The notes under the pieces were generated by a model, which searched no databases, was not told the DNA's origin, and saw only the letters and a list, made by a program, of their open reading frames with translations. Positions 28,337 to 36,561 of a DNA stretch of 64,000 nt are shown in pieces (the stretch's first letter is position 1; every line of letters begins with the position of its first letter). The position numbers and the translations under genes were made by a program. This DNA is from Muribaculaceae bacterium (GTDB lineage Bacteria > Bacteroidota > Bacteroidia > Bacteroidales > Muribaculaceae): the NCBI GenBank assembly GCA_017621845.1, contig JAGASI010000018.1:1-64000 (forward strand), written 5' to 3'.

Positions 28337-29083
28337 TTATTTATCAACGGAGGAAATTTCCGCCACTTCAGCAATCGACACAATAGAATCAGAATCAGCC
28401 GCCAAACATTCGACATCCTCCTCTACCGGTTCATCAACTGAAATCGTGTTGCCCAACATCTGTTTTAATGACTCGGAGAGTTGCTTTAGCTGTCCCACCT
28501 CGGCCGTGTACAACAGATAAGGATAATCTTTCTTGGCATCCTCTATTAATTTATCAATACGATCGATATACTTTTGCCCGTTTTCCTTGACAAAATTTTC
28601 CTGAGCCTCCTGAGCTTTCTGTTGCATTTCATAGGTCACAGAACCGGCATCGTCAGATTGATACTCACCCATAACCTCATACACATCTTTATTAAACTCA
28701 CTCAGCAATATCTTGGCCCTTCTCACGAAAGCTTCCTCCCCGGTTGGCTTCAATCCATCTACCGTAGTGGTCAGTTCATCGATTTTATTACCCTGCCTGA
28801 TATTACAGAAAAGACTATATCCAAGGCCCAGGATCAGTACAACAACAACTCCGACAAGGATTTTGAAATACCGTGCACCGGACTGCTTTGTCTCGACAAC
28901 CTTTGTCACTGTCACCGGAGCAACATGAGGAACATTAATACGAGTCTCATCGGACACCGAACCCTGAGACTCCAAAACATTATCTGCGGTATTTTGATTG
29001 GCCAAATTAGCCCCACAGTTTATACAAAATTTAGATCCCGCAACCACGGGTTGTCCACATCGAGGACACTTCACTTGTTCCAT
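28337..29083 (-). CDS. Zinc-ribbon membrane protein with SdhC-extension-like domain, 248 aa
   Basis: N-terminal zinc ribbon (MEQVKCPRCG and CINCG, Cys6, 9, 20, 23), a linker, one transmembrane helix (about 74-93, FKILVGVVVVLILGLGYSLF), then a charged helical domain (115-215) and an acidic tail. The helical domain contains SEFNKDVYEVMGEYQ and YEMQQKAQEAQENFVKENG, closely matching the extension of SdhC (residues 258-350 there). I do not know the function. The ribbon probably faces the cytoplasm and the helical domain the periplasm. Start ATG 29083 puts the ribbon at the N-terminus. Confidence 0.75.
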   Translation of the reverse strand: MEQVKCPRCGQPVVAGSKFCINCGANLANQNTADNVLESQGSVSDETRINVPHVAPVTVTKVVETKQSGARYFKILVGVVVVLILGLGYSLFCNIRQGNKIDELTTTVDGLKPTGEEAFVRRAKILLSEFNKDVYEVMGEYQSDDAGSVTYEMQQKAQEAQENFVKENGQKYIDRIDKLIEDAKKDYPYLLYTAEVGQLKQLSESLKQMLGNTISVDEPVEEDVECLAADSDSIVSIAEVAEISSVDK

Positions 29084-29147
29084 AATATTGTGATTTATTG
29101 ATTTCAAGACAAAATTATATATATTTCTGTTATTTCCAAACACGATG

Positions 29148-29200
29148 AAATAATAATGTCATCCCACCCCGGACCACGGGATGGGATGACATTATTATTT
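29148..29200. terminator. Strong hairpin, perfect 19-bp stem
   Basis: Arms 29148-29166 and 29182-29200 pair perfectly over 19 bp with a 15-nt loop. It lies just downstream of the small lipoprotein gene at 29223-29468 and probably ends its transcript. Confidence 0.8.
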
Positions 29201-29222
29201 AACAGTATTGGGGCTACAAGCT

Positions 29223-29468
29223 TTATTCTGTCACGGCAGCGCCCTCGACGGTGGTAACAGTCTGTTCGACAACTACCTTGCCCGAATCGGTATTCAGAGT
29301 GTCGATTGGTGTGGTTACCGATTCAACTTCGACCTCTCCTACTACAGGTTGATCGGCAACAGCTGTTGAATCATTCTGATTGGCAGTATCGGCCGAGTTA
29401 TCTTTGTTTGAACATGATGCCAATGATACGAGAGCCACACAAGCGGCGGCAAATAAAAACTTTTTCAT
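29223..29468 (-). CDS. Small lipoprotein, 81 aa
   Basis: Signal with lipobox ASC ending at Cys19 (VALVSLASC), then a short hydrophilic Asp/Thr/Val-rich chain with no recognisable domain. Predicted to be a small periplasmic or outer-membrane lipoprotein. It is followed by a perfect terminator. Function unknown; the clean signal peptide makes it very likely a real gene. Confidence 0.75.
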   Translation of the reverse strand: MKKFLFAAACVALVSLASCSNKDNSADTANQNDSTAVADQPVVGEVEVESVTTPIDTLNTDSGKVVVEQTVTTVEGAAVTE

Positions 29469-29527
29469 AATTAATTAAAGGTTTAAATATATATAATGTT
29501 GTATGTTTTTCAATTAACTACGTTGGA

Positions 29528-30109
29528 TTAACAGCCACATGAGCCACACGAGCCCTTGCTGTCACATCCACAATCATCGCCACTGTCTCCCGAACCACAG
29601 CTACCACATCCACACGAGGGTTTCAACTCCTCAGCGGTGGCTTCACGAACAGTCAGGATTTTGCCTTTGAAGTGGATGTCCTTTCCTGCCAGAGGATGAT
29701 TAAAGTCCATGACAACCTTTTGGGGTGTCACCTCTTTGACCATACCCATCATGCGGTAGCCTTCGGCGGTCATCATAGGCACTGCGTTGCCGGGCTTAAT
29801 CATCTCATCGTCAAACTTACCATCGACAACAAATATATCGCGTTCAAGTTCCACGACATGCTCGGGATTGCGCTCACCAAAAGCCTCAGCGGCCTCTACT
29901 GTCACCTCAAATCGGTCACCGGCCTTGAGTCCTTCTATAGCACGCGCAAAAGGTTCTATCAAACCCTGGGTGACCCCAAAAACAATTCTCTCGGGGTCGT
30001 CAACATCGGTCTGATGTACAAGCGTCATGCCGCCATCGGGATTTACCTCATATAAATCATAGCCCAGTTCTACATATTTGCCCGGAGCTATCATCTCTTT
30101 ATTTTCCAT
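29528..30109 (-). CDS. slyD: FKBP-type peptidyl-prolyl isomerase SlyD-like
   Basis: 193 residues. The FKBP domain is split by the IF insertion as in SlyD (the chaperone flap region around EAFGERNPEHVVEL and VDGKFDDEMIKPGN), with the closing MDFNHPLAGKDIHF motif. The C-terminal 28 residues are rich in Cys and Gly (GCGSCG, DCGCD, CGSCGC), a metal-binding tail, in E. coli SlyD linked to nickel delivery. It is cytoplasmic, speeds proline isomerisation and acts as a chaperone. Single-gene unit. Confidence 0.92.
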   Translation of the reverse strand: MENKEMIAPGKYVELGYDLYEVNPDGGMTLVHQTDVDDPERIVFGVTQGLIEPFARAIEGLKAGDRFEVTVEAAEAFGERNPEHVVELERDIFVVDGKFDDEMIKPGNAVPMMTAEGYRMMGMVKEVTPQKVVMDFNHPLAGKDIHFKGKILTVREATAEELKPSCGCGSCGSGDSGDDCGCDSKGSCGSCGC

Positions 30110-30316
30110 AATAATATATAATGTGTAATCGATTACATGGAGCCGATACCATATCGACTCACTTCTATACCTAACAAATGTTATGCCAAAAGGTTTGGAT
30201 GGCCACTATAAGTCCTAACTTTTTTTAATCATTTTGCCATTTCAGACCTCAAGGGTAGTTTACACAAATTAACATATATGTTTGTGTGTAATACTATATT
30301 TAACCCAAATTTGCCA

Positions 30317-30349
30317 TTTGCACTTATTTTTAGGGTTATTTTACATTTG
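30317..30349 (+). promoter_or_regulatory. Candidate promoter for inositol-phosphate synthase
   Basis: TTTG at 30317-30320 and TACATTTG at 30342-30349, spaced 21 bp. The leader to the ATG at 30545 is about 195 nt and includes an inverted repeat near 30390 (AAAAGTA/TACTTTT). The 435-bp gap 30110-30544 otherwise shows no gene. Confidence 0.55.
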
Positions 30350-30544
30350 CAGGCGTTTTTTTTATTAAAATTAGTTTTCCGTATCAAAAAGTATATGTAC
30401 TTTTACACGCTTTTTAGCCCCCGGCGGTCATAAGGGCCATTGCCACGTCATCTTTCCTCGCTGACAAAGTGACATACTTACCGGGCACAAATACCTAAAA
30501 AGCGGCTACATTAACACGACAATCATTAAAACTCAACATTAAAA

Positions 30545-31852
30545 ATGAGCAATCCAAACGTAAAACCTGCCGAGGGTAAGCTCGGTGTTATGGTAGTAGG
30601 CCTCGGAGCCGTTACTACAACATTTATGACCGGTGTGTTGATGACACGTAAAGGTCTTGCCAAGCCCGTTGGCTCCATGACTCAGTATGACCGCATCCGC
30701 GTGGGTGAAGGCGCTGACAAGAAATATCTCAAATACAACGAGATTGCACCCATCGCCGACCTTAACGACATCGTATTCGGTGCCTGGGACGTATACCCCG
30801 CCAACGCTTACGAGTCGGCAATCAACGCCGAGGTACTCAAAGAGCGCGACATCAACCCCGTCAAGGACGAGCTCGAGGCCATCAAGCCCATGGCAGCCGC
30901 CTTTGACCACAACTATGCCAAACGTCTTGACGGCGACAACATCATGCACGGCAAGACCCGTTGGGAAATGGTCGAGCAGCTCCGCAAAGACATCCGCGAC
31001 TTCAAGGCCGCCAATGGCGTTGACCGCGTTGTAGTACTCTGGGCCGCCTCCACCGAGGTTTATGTTCCAGTTGACGAGAAATGCCACTACAAGCTCGCCG
31101 ACCTCGAGGCTGCAATGAAAGCCGATGACAAGGAACACATCGCTCCCTCTATGTGCTATGCTTACGCCGCACTCTCTGAAGGCGCTCCTTTCATCATGGG
31201 TGCCCCCAACACTACCGTCGACATTCCCGCTATGTGGGAGCTCGCCGAGAAGACCCACATGCCCATCGCCGGCAAGGACTTCAAGACCGGTCAGACCCTC
31301 GTTAAATCAGGCTTTGCTCCCATCATCGGCACACGTTGCCTCGGCCTGTCAGGTTGGTTCTCTACCAACATCCTCGGCAACCGCGACGGTCTCGTCCTTG
31401 ACGAACCCGCCAACTTCCGCACCAAAGAAGTCTCCAAGCTCTCCACTCTCGAGTCAATCCTCGTTCCCGAGGCTCAACCCGACCTCTACACCGACTACTA
31501 CCACAAAGTACGTATCAACTACTATCCCCCTCGCAACGACAACAAAGAAGGCTGGGACAACATCGATATCTTCGGCTGGATGGGCTATCCCATGCAAATT
31601 AAGATTAACTTCCTGTGCCGCGACTCAATTCTGGCCGCTCCCTTGTGCCTCGACCTCGTTCTGTTGAGCGACTTGGCCGCACGTGCCGGTCGTTACGGCA
31701 TACAACGCTTCCTCAGCTTCTTCCTCAAGTCACCCATGCACGACTACACCCAAGACGAGGTACCCGTAAACCACCTCTTCCAACAGTATGTCATGCTGAA
31801 AAACGCCATCCGCGAAATGGGCGGTTACCCTGCCGACGAAGCAATCGACTAA
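30545..31852 (+). CDS. ino1: Inositol-3-phosphate synthase
   Basis: Converts glucose 6-phosphate to myo-inositol 3-phosphate using bound NAD, the first step to inositol. 435 residues with an N-terminal Rossmann motif VVGLGAVTTTFMTG and the family's catalytic region (KDFKTGQTLVKS, NYYPPRNDNKEGWDN). In Bacteroidota this enzyme supplies inositol for phosphoinositol and inositol-sphingolipids. Here it stands alone, with its own long leader and a strong terminator; the other inositol-lipid genes are not visible in the window. Confidence 0.95.
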   Translation: MSNPNVKPAEGKLGVMVVGLGAVTTTFMTGVLMTRKGLAKPVGSMTQYDRIRVGEGADKKYLKYNEIAPIADLNDIVFGAWDVYPANAYESAINAEVLKERDINPVKDELEAIKPMAAAFDHNYAKRLDGDNIMHGKTRWEMVEQLRKDIRDFKAANGVDRVVVLWAASTEVYVPVDEKCHYKLADLEAAMKADDKEHIAPSMCYAYAALSEGAPFIMGAPNTTVDIPAMWELAEKTHMPIAGKDFKTGQTLVKSGFAPIIGTRCLGLSGWFSTNILGNRDGLVLDEPANFRTKEVSKLSTLESILVPEAQPDLYTDYYHKVRINYYPPRNDNKEGWDNIDIFGWMGYPMQIKINFLCRDSILAAPLCLDLVLLSDLAARAGRYGIQRFLSFFLKSPMHDYTQDEVPVNHLFQQYVMLKNAIREMGGYPADEAID

Positions 31853-31872
31853 TTCCCACCATCACCATCATA

Positions 31873-31906
31873 AAAAAAGAGCGACTCACCCGAGTCGCTC
31901 TTTTTT
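31873..31906 (+). terminator. Rho-independent terminator after ino1
   Basis: Nine-bp GC arms (31879-31887 and 31892-31900), extended by an A6/T6 pairing, loop ACCC; sits 20 bp after the ino1 stop. Confidence 0.9.
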
Positions 31907-31920
31907 ATGATATTTATCTC

Positions 31921-32080
31921 TTATAGGGTGTTTAAATTAGGGCAGCGTACAGAAGCGGTCCGATTGGACTGTAAACACCCAAATATGTGATATAGGCCAG
32001 GAGGACCGGGCTGTGATTAACACCCGGCTTCGGGACTCCGTCCCCGCGCCGAGGGATGTTAACGGGTCTCTTTTTGAGTA
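31921..32080. ncRNA. Possible structured RNA in the gap between ino1 and the ComF-like gene
   Basis: This 315-bp gap has no gene but contains several paired elements: GGGTGTTTA (31926-31934) can pair with TAAACACCC (31972-31980), or alternatively with TTAACACCC (32017-32025). Smaller hairpins GTCC-GATT-GGAC and GGGAC-TCC-GTCCC lie inside and downstream. No known riboswitch consensus is recognised. It could also be the 3' leader of the ComF-like transcript. Low confidence. Confidence 0.3.
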
Positions 32081-32167
32081 AGGGCCGGATGTCTAAGTTG
32101 TGGTAGAGGCTCTGCTAATTACAATAAGTTATCCTCACCGGCTATCACAATTCGACAGACACATGTA

Positions 32168-32869
32168 TTATTTCAGGCGGGCGAGCCCGAGGGTCAGGAC
32201 CGATACCTTGGCGGGGGCTTCACCTAATGCTTTTATCAATTCTTCGACAGTCGAGCCGGTGGTGAAGACATCATCGATAATCAGCACATGACATCCTTGC
32301 ACACGAGATAAATCGCGAGCTTTGAAAACACCACGAACGTTGATTGACCGCTCGGCGCCGGTGTGACGGGTCTGAGACTCATGTCCTCGATCCACCTTGA
32401 CTGCCGTCGCACATACCCCGATACCCGTCACGTCTGACACTCCACGAGCTATTTCCTCGGCCTGATTATAGCCACGGCGCAGACGACGCGCAATACTCGT
32501 GGGGACCGGAATAAGGATGTCTATACCATCAAAAAAGCCCTCATTCTTGAGTTCAGACGCAAACATGACTCCTAACCGCCGGGCCATGCCCGGTCGGTCA
32601 CCAAACTTGGCAAGCCTGATAAGTCGCGCATAAACATCATCGGCATCATAATAAAACCACGATGCACATCTTCCGATACGGCACACACGAGACAGACGCT
32701 CCTCCATGCGGTTGACCCGCGACCGATGTACATAAGTTCGAGGCATCGCGCCATTACACGTCAGACACATATACTGCTCGCCTTCAACGAGCGACCGCCC
32801 ACATATCTCACAGGTGCGCGGAAAAACTCCACACATCAATCCTGACACTATGTCTCTTACAAGTCCCAT
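32168..32869 (-). CDS. ComF-family phosphoribosyltransferase-like protein
   Basis: 233 residues with the ComFC pattern: N-terminal Cys4 zinc site (CEICG, CLTCNG), then a phosphoribosyltransferase domain with the PRPP-binding motif VLIIDDVFTTGST and the preceding region RRGYNQAEEIARG. In competent bacteria ComFC acts in DNA uptake; in others the role is unclear. The frame extends upstream, but ATG 32869 is adopted because it lies just before the zinc site. It is divergent from the next gene. Confidence 0.88.
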   Translation of the reverse strand: MGLVRDIVSGLMCGVFPRTCEICGRSLVEGEQYMCLTCNGAMPRTYVHRSRVNRMEERLSRVCRIGRCASWFYYDADDVYARLIRLAKFGDRPGMARRLGVMFASELKNEGFFDGIDILIPVPTSIARRLRRGYNQAEEIARGVSDVTGIGVCATAVKVDRGHESQTRHTGAERSINVRGVFKARDLSRVQGCHVLIIDDVFTTGSTVEELIKALGEAPAKVSVLTLGLARLK

Positions 32870-32925
32870 GCTTGCAAATATGGCAAAAAAACTCCATCTT
32901 TGCAAAAACAATTACTCTTGTCCCC

Positions 32926-33402
32926 ATGCTTTTACTATCGATAACTCACTCGGTGACGTTCTATGTCGTGCTGACAGTCGTGGCAGCCGCCATCATCGCG
33001 ATTTTGGCTCGCCCGTCCCGTCGCGGTGAGGCTCTATCCTACCTCATTCCCGGTGTCCCCGAACTTGCCGATCCATCCGTTCCCGAGACAACCCCCTCAC
33101 TCTCAATACTCGTCAACGACGACGGGACAGTGTCAATCACACGCCATGCGATAAAACACATGACCTCTTCAGCCGCTATAACATTGGCTGTCACCCTCAT
33201 TGGACATGACCTTATCATACACCAACGTCTTGCCGGCGGCTATAGCTCTGACCCCGTGTGTGACCACGCCTCATTCACCATCGACTTTCTCGGACGCGAC
33301 CGCTATCATATACAATATCTCGACGATGACCACAACCTCATGGGAGCCTTTTCACTCAACGTGCGCCCGGGCATCAAAATGACTCAAATGCTTAAACAAT
33401 GA
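32926..33402 (+). CDS. Hypothetical membrane-anchored protein, 158 aa
   Basis: Unrecognised. One N-terminal hydrophobic segment (SVTFYVVLTVVAAAIIAIL) followed by a soluble alpha/beta domain of about 125 residues containing VSITRHAIKHMTSSAAITL. The frame opens with TTG at 32872; the ATG at 32926 is preferred as it starts just before the hydrophobic segment. The stop overlaps the start of the M20 peptidase by 4 bp (ATGA), so they are co-translated. Function unknown. Confidence 0.65.
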   Translation: MLLLSITHSVTFYVVLTVVAAAIIAILARPSRRGEALSYLIPGVPELADPSVPETTPSLSILVNDDGTVSITRHAIKHMTSSAAITLAVTLIGHDLIIHQRLAGGYSSDPVCDHASFTIDFLGRDRYHIQYLDDDHNLMGAFSLNVRPGIKMTQMLKQ

Positions 33403-34472
33403 CCGACCAATTATACTACGACTCGATAGACCTCCTGAGAGACCTCATCGCCTCGCCTCGCCACTCACGCCACGAGACCGAGGCAGCCGACCTTCTCGAG
33501 CAATACATGTGCCGTACAGGGCTTACACCCATGCGTCTCCATAACAATATCATCGCCCACATCGGGGAATACGTCCCCGACCGGCCTACCCTCCTGCTCA
33601 ACTCCCACATCGACACCGTGCCTGCTGCAAGCGGCTGGACGCGCGACCCTTATTCTCCCGATATTATTGACGGACGCCTCTATGGACTGGGGAGCAACGA
33701 TGCAGGTGCTTCGCTGGTATCTCTGTTAGCAGTAGCCATCTACATGCACCATCATCCCGGGCTTCACGAGAGATATAATATCATCTTTGTAGCATCGGCC
33801 CAGGAGGAAATCTCAGGCCCCGAAGGCATACAAGCCGTCATTCCCACCCTGCCCCACATCGACACCGCTATCGTAGGCGAGCCAACCAATCTCAACCCAG
33901 CCATCGCCGAAAAAGGTCTTCTGGTCATAGATGCCGTCATCACCGGCGAGGCGGCTCACGCCGCCACCGGACTCGGCGTCAACGCCATATACCGCGCCTC
34001 AGACTTCATCAACCAACTCAGAAACACCGATTTCTCTCCCATTTCACCGTCGCTCGGTGACGTCCATCTCACCGTCGCTCAAATCCATGCCGGCACCAAG
34101 CATAACATCGTTCCCGACCGCTGTGAGATGGTAATCGATGTACGCACAACCGACACCTGCCCCAACTCCCGGGTCCTGGACATCTTGAGCGCCAATCTCC
34201 CACAATATATCACTCTGGCCCCACGCTCTACCCATCTTAATGCCTCATCCATCCCCGAGGCTCATCCCCTTATCCAACGCCTCGTAACCCTCGGTCACAC
34301 CCCCTACGGTTCACCAACCCTCTCCGACCAGGCCCTCATGCCCTGGCCCTCGTTCAAACTCGGCCCCGGCCTATCATCTCGCTCCCACACACCCGACGAG
34401 TTCATACTTCTCGATGACATCCGCCACGCACAAGCCCTATATCTCACCATCCTATCCCATCTAAATTTATAG
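33399..34472 (+). CDS. M20-family metallopeptidase, acetylornithine deacetylase-like
   Basis: 357 residues with M20 signatures: NSHIDTVP with the first zinc His and Asp, the metal-bridging Asp in SNDAGASL, the catalytic Glu-Glu in AQEEISGPEG, and a lid domain in the middle (GEAAHAATGLGVNA). The family includes ArgE and N-succinyl-diaminopimelate or peptidase relatives; Bacteroidales use ArgE-like members in arginine synthesis. No other arginine genes are nearby, so the substrate is not settled. Translationally coupled to the preceding membrane protein gene. Confidence 0.85.
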   Translation: MTDQLYYDSIDLLRDLIASPRHSRHETEAADLLEQYMCRTGLTPMRLHNNIIAHIGEYVPDRPTLLLNSHIDTVPAASGWTRDPYSPDIIDGRLYGLGSNDAGASLVSLLAVAIYMHHHPGLHERYNIIFVASAQEEISGPEGIQAVIPTLPHIDTAIVGEPTNLNPAIAEKGLLVIDAVITGEAAHAATGLGVNAIYRASDFINQLRNTDFSPISPSLGDVHLTVAQIHAGTKHNIVPDRCEMVIDVRTTDTCPNSRVLDILSANLPQYITLAPRSTHLNASSIPEAHPLIQRLVTLGHTPYGSPTLSDQALMPWPSFKLGPGLSSRSHTPDEFILLDDIRHAQALYLTILSHLNL

Positions 34473-34475
34473 ACA

Positions 34476-35300
34476 ATGAAAACTCTGATTATATATCATT
34501 CGTCATATATGGGAAATACCGAGCGTGTTGCCCGGGCGATTGCCGATGGACTGGGTGCCGACATTATTACTGTAGACCAAGCCGATAGCATCGATATCGC
34601 CGGATATGACCTCATCGGTCTGGGTTCACCTATCAACTTTGGCTCCCACGACAAGCGGCTCTTGGAATACACTTCTTCCATCGACTTGTCGGGACTTCGG
34701 ATATTCATATTCTCGACACGTTGCAGTCCCATACTCGGCTCCTACCATCGCACCCTCAAAAAAATCATCAAGAATCAAGGAGGTACCGTAATAGCCCAAT
34801 TCTCATGTCGCGGATATGACAACACCGGGCCATGGACTCTCATTGGAGGCATGAACAAGGGACGCCCCGACGAACGTGACATTTTTAAAGCCCGACTGTT
34901 TGGGATTAAACTTAAGAGAAAAGAAAACAATCTCTCTGCCATATGGAGCAAGCCCATTAAAACAGTCACTGATGGTATTACATATCGCGACCTTGACACC
35001 CATATCGTTGCCGGCAAGAATATAGTATATATTGACACGACTTCCTGTGTCACGTGTGGACAATGTATCAAAAACTGTCCTATGGGCATATTTAAAATCA
35101 CCACCAAACCTGAAAATATCAACCTGAGCGCACGGCCTATCAACATTGTCATACCTCAATCAGAGCATAACTGTATCCTGTGCCATCAATGCGATGACCG
35201 ATGCCCGGCCAACGCCATATATATACGAGAGACAACATCTACGGCTCTGCGTGTCGCCTTTACCGAAAAAAGACTGCGACAAGTTTATCTCAAATCTTGA
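34476..35300 (+). CDS. EFR1-type flavodoxin-ferredoxin fusion protein
   Basis: 274 residues. The N-terminal half is flavodoxin-like (MKTLIIYHSSYMGNTERVARAIADGLG, shortened here), and the C-terminal half has two 4Fe-4S motifs, CVTCGQCIKNCPMG and CILCHQCDDRCPAN, the second starting about 40 residues after the first. Such EFR1 proteins move electrons between cofactors in anaerobes. Three bp after the M20 gene, so possibly the same transcript. The exact partner is unknown. Confidence 0.85.
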   Translation: MKTLIIYHSSYMGNTERVARAIADGLGADIITVDQADSIDIAGYDLIGLGSPINFGSHDKRLLEYTSSIDLSGLRIFIFSTRCSPILGSYHRTLKKIIKNQGGTVIAQFSCRGYDNTGPWTLIGGMNKGRPDERDIFKARLFGIKLKRKENNLSAIWSKPIKTVTDGITYRDLDTHIVAGKNIVYIDTTSCVTCGQCIKNCPMGIFKITTKPENINLSARPINIVIPQSEHNCILCHQCDDRCPANAIYIRETTSTALRVAFTEKRLRQVYLKS

Positions 35301-35520
35301 CAACACACAGATTATTGAATTTTTTGAGGCATTGACTGAATTTTTCTTGATATTTTGACACTCGACTACTAAGAGCCTGTCCGGGCCTTACATCCGGCTC
35401 ATATTACTCGCTGGTGATTGGCTCCACAACCTCAACCGTGACAGCCGCCCTCAAAGGCTCATCCTCCCAGCCAGGTCGACCCTGATACTCAATATCATAA
35501 ATATTTGACACCACATAAAA

Positions 35521-35550
35521 AAACAAGTTGAGCAGTGGCTCAACTTGTTT
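35521..35550. terminator. Bidirectional terminator after the L,D-transpeptidase gene
   Basis: Perfect 13-bp arms AAACAAGTTGAGC (35521-35533) and its complement (35538-35550), loop AGTG, extended by A/T pairing. Lies just downstream of the - strand gene at 35559. The 35301-35520 stretch holds no supported gene. Confidence 0.85.
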
Positions 35551-35558
35551 TTTGCTTC

Positions 35559-36527
35559 TTATTTTTTCTTGTTGGCTTGCCGTAGCTGTTCAAGCGTCAT
35601 GTTCTTACCCTTAGGGCCCTTATTCGGCTCAACCGTTGAGTCTCGTTTTACCGATACCTTGTTACTTTTGACACGGTCTTTCTCAATGTCGGTTGCGCGG
35701 GCAATCTGCTCATTGGTCAATGTCGTGGCCGGGTCAAAATGTCGCACACGTTTTATTGCCTGACGCTCGTGGGCAGTGATTTCAAACGGCAGGTCGTCCT
35801 CGGCCTCATCCTTAATCACAACCTTCATGCCTACCGAGGCATAGTTTTTCTTCAAATCTATGATGTCCTCATCCTTGAGCCTTATACATCCCTCACTGGC
35901 GCGGCCCGGCACAGACTGACGGTTATTAGTACTGCCATGTATACCGATACCTGAGTGACCGGGTGTCACCAGGCGCATAAACCAGTTACCATAGCTCTTG
36001 ATTGACCCGCGTCCGTCTCCAAAGTCATGTTTCCATGTCGAAGCGTCCACAATCTGAGATATTGTAAACGGACGTTTCATCGAGCAACTCGGTGTGCGCA
36101 TATCTCCACGACGCTGCTTGTCTCCTTTCTTAAGACTCAGACACACGTCATAGCGAGCCAACAACACCGTGTCATTACCTTGAGGTTCATATACATAGAG
36201 ATAGAAGTCCTTTTTGGAGATGAGTATAAAGGCGTTCTTGCGGTTTTTCATCAACGTCGGGTTACTAATTGTCGAGTCGGCGGCCGCGCGGATGGTGCGG
36301 TTGCCCAAATCCTCTACTATACGCTCAGTGACCGATGTGTCGTATGACGGAGCTTTACCGGTTCGGAATATCGAATTTTTTTCAAGAGCGGTATTTTCAA
36401 CCACCGAGTCTGACGAGGTGTTTACTGTCCCCGACGAGCCGTCCCCGACTCCAGTACAACCCGATTGGGCTATTCCCATGGTAGCCATCGAGGCGACCAC
36501 AGCTCCTATAATTATTATACGTTTCAT
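35559..36527 (-). CDS. L,D-transpeptidase (YkuD domain) with N-terminal signal
   Basis: 322 residues. Signal peptide of about 25 residues; the segment IAQSGC is a weak lipobox. The YkuD domain occupies roughly 95-250 and ends with the active-site motif HGSTNNRQ...RASEGCIRL, where the Cys is the nucleophile. YkuD enzymes make 3-3 crosslinks in peptidoglycan or anchor proteins to it. A Lys-rich C-terminal tail of 70 residues follows the domain. Ends at a strong terminator. Confidence 0.88.
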   Translation of the reverse strand: MKRIIIIGAVVASMATMGIAQSGCTGVGDGSSGTVNTSSDSVVENTALEKNSIFRTGKAPSYDTSVTERIVEDLGNRTIRAAADSTISNPTLMKNRKNAFILISKKDFYLYVYEPQGNDTVLLARYDVCLSLKKGDKQRRGDMRTPSCSMKRPFTISQIVDASTWKHDFGDGRGSIKSYGNWFMRLVTPGHSGIGIHGSTNNRQSVPGRASEGCIRLKDEDIIDLKKNYASVGMKVVIKDEAEDDLPFEITAHERQAIKRVRHFDPATTLTNEQIARATDIEKDRVKSNKVSVKRDSTVEPNKGPKGKNMTLEQLRQANKKK

Positions 36528-36561
36528 ATTTCCCTAATGATTGTTTTTTATTTAATACTGA

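Noticed and set aside
35404..35514. 36-codon GTG frame on the - strand after the L,D-transpeptidase terminator
   Set aside because: Short, no ribosome site, and it lies beyond a strong terminator of the only nearby transcript on that strand.
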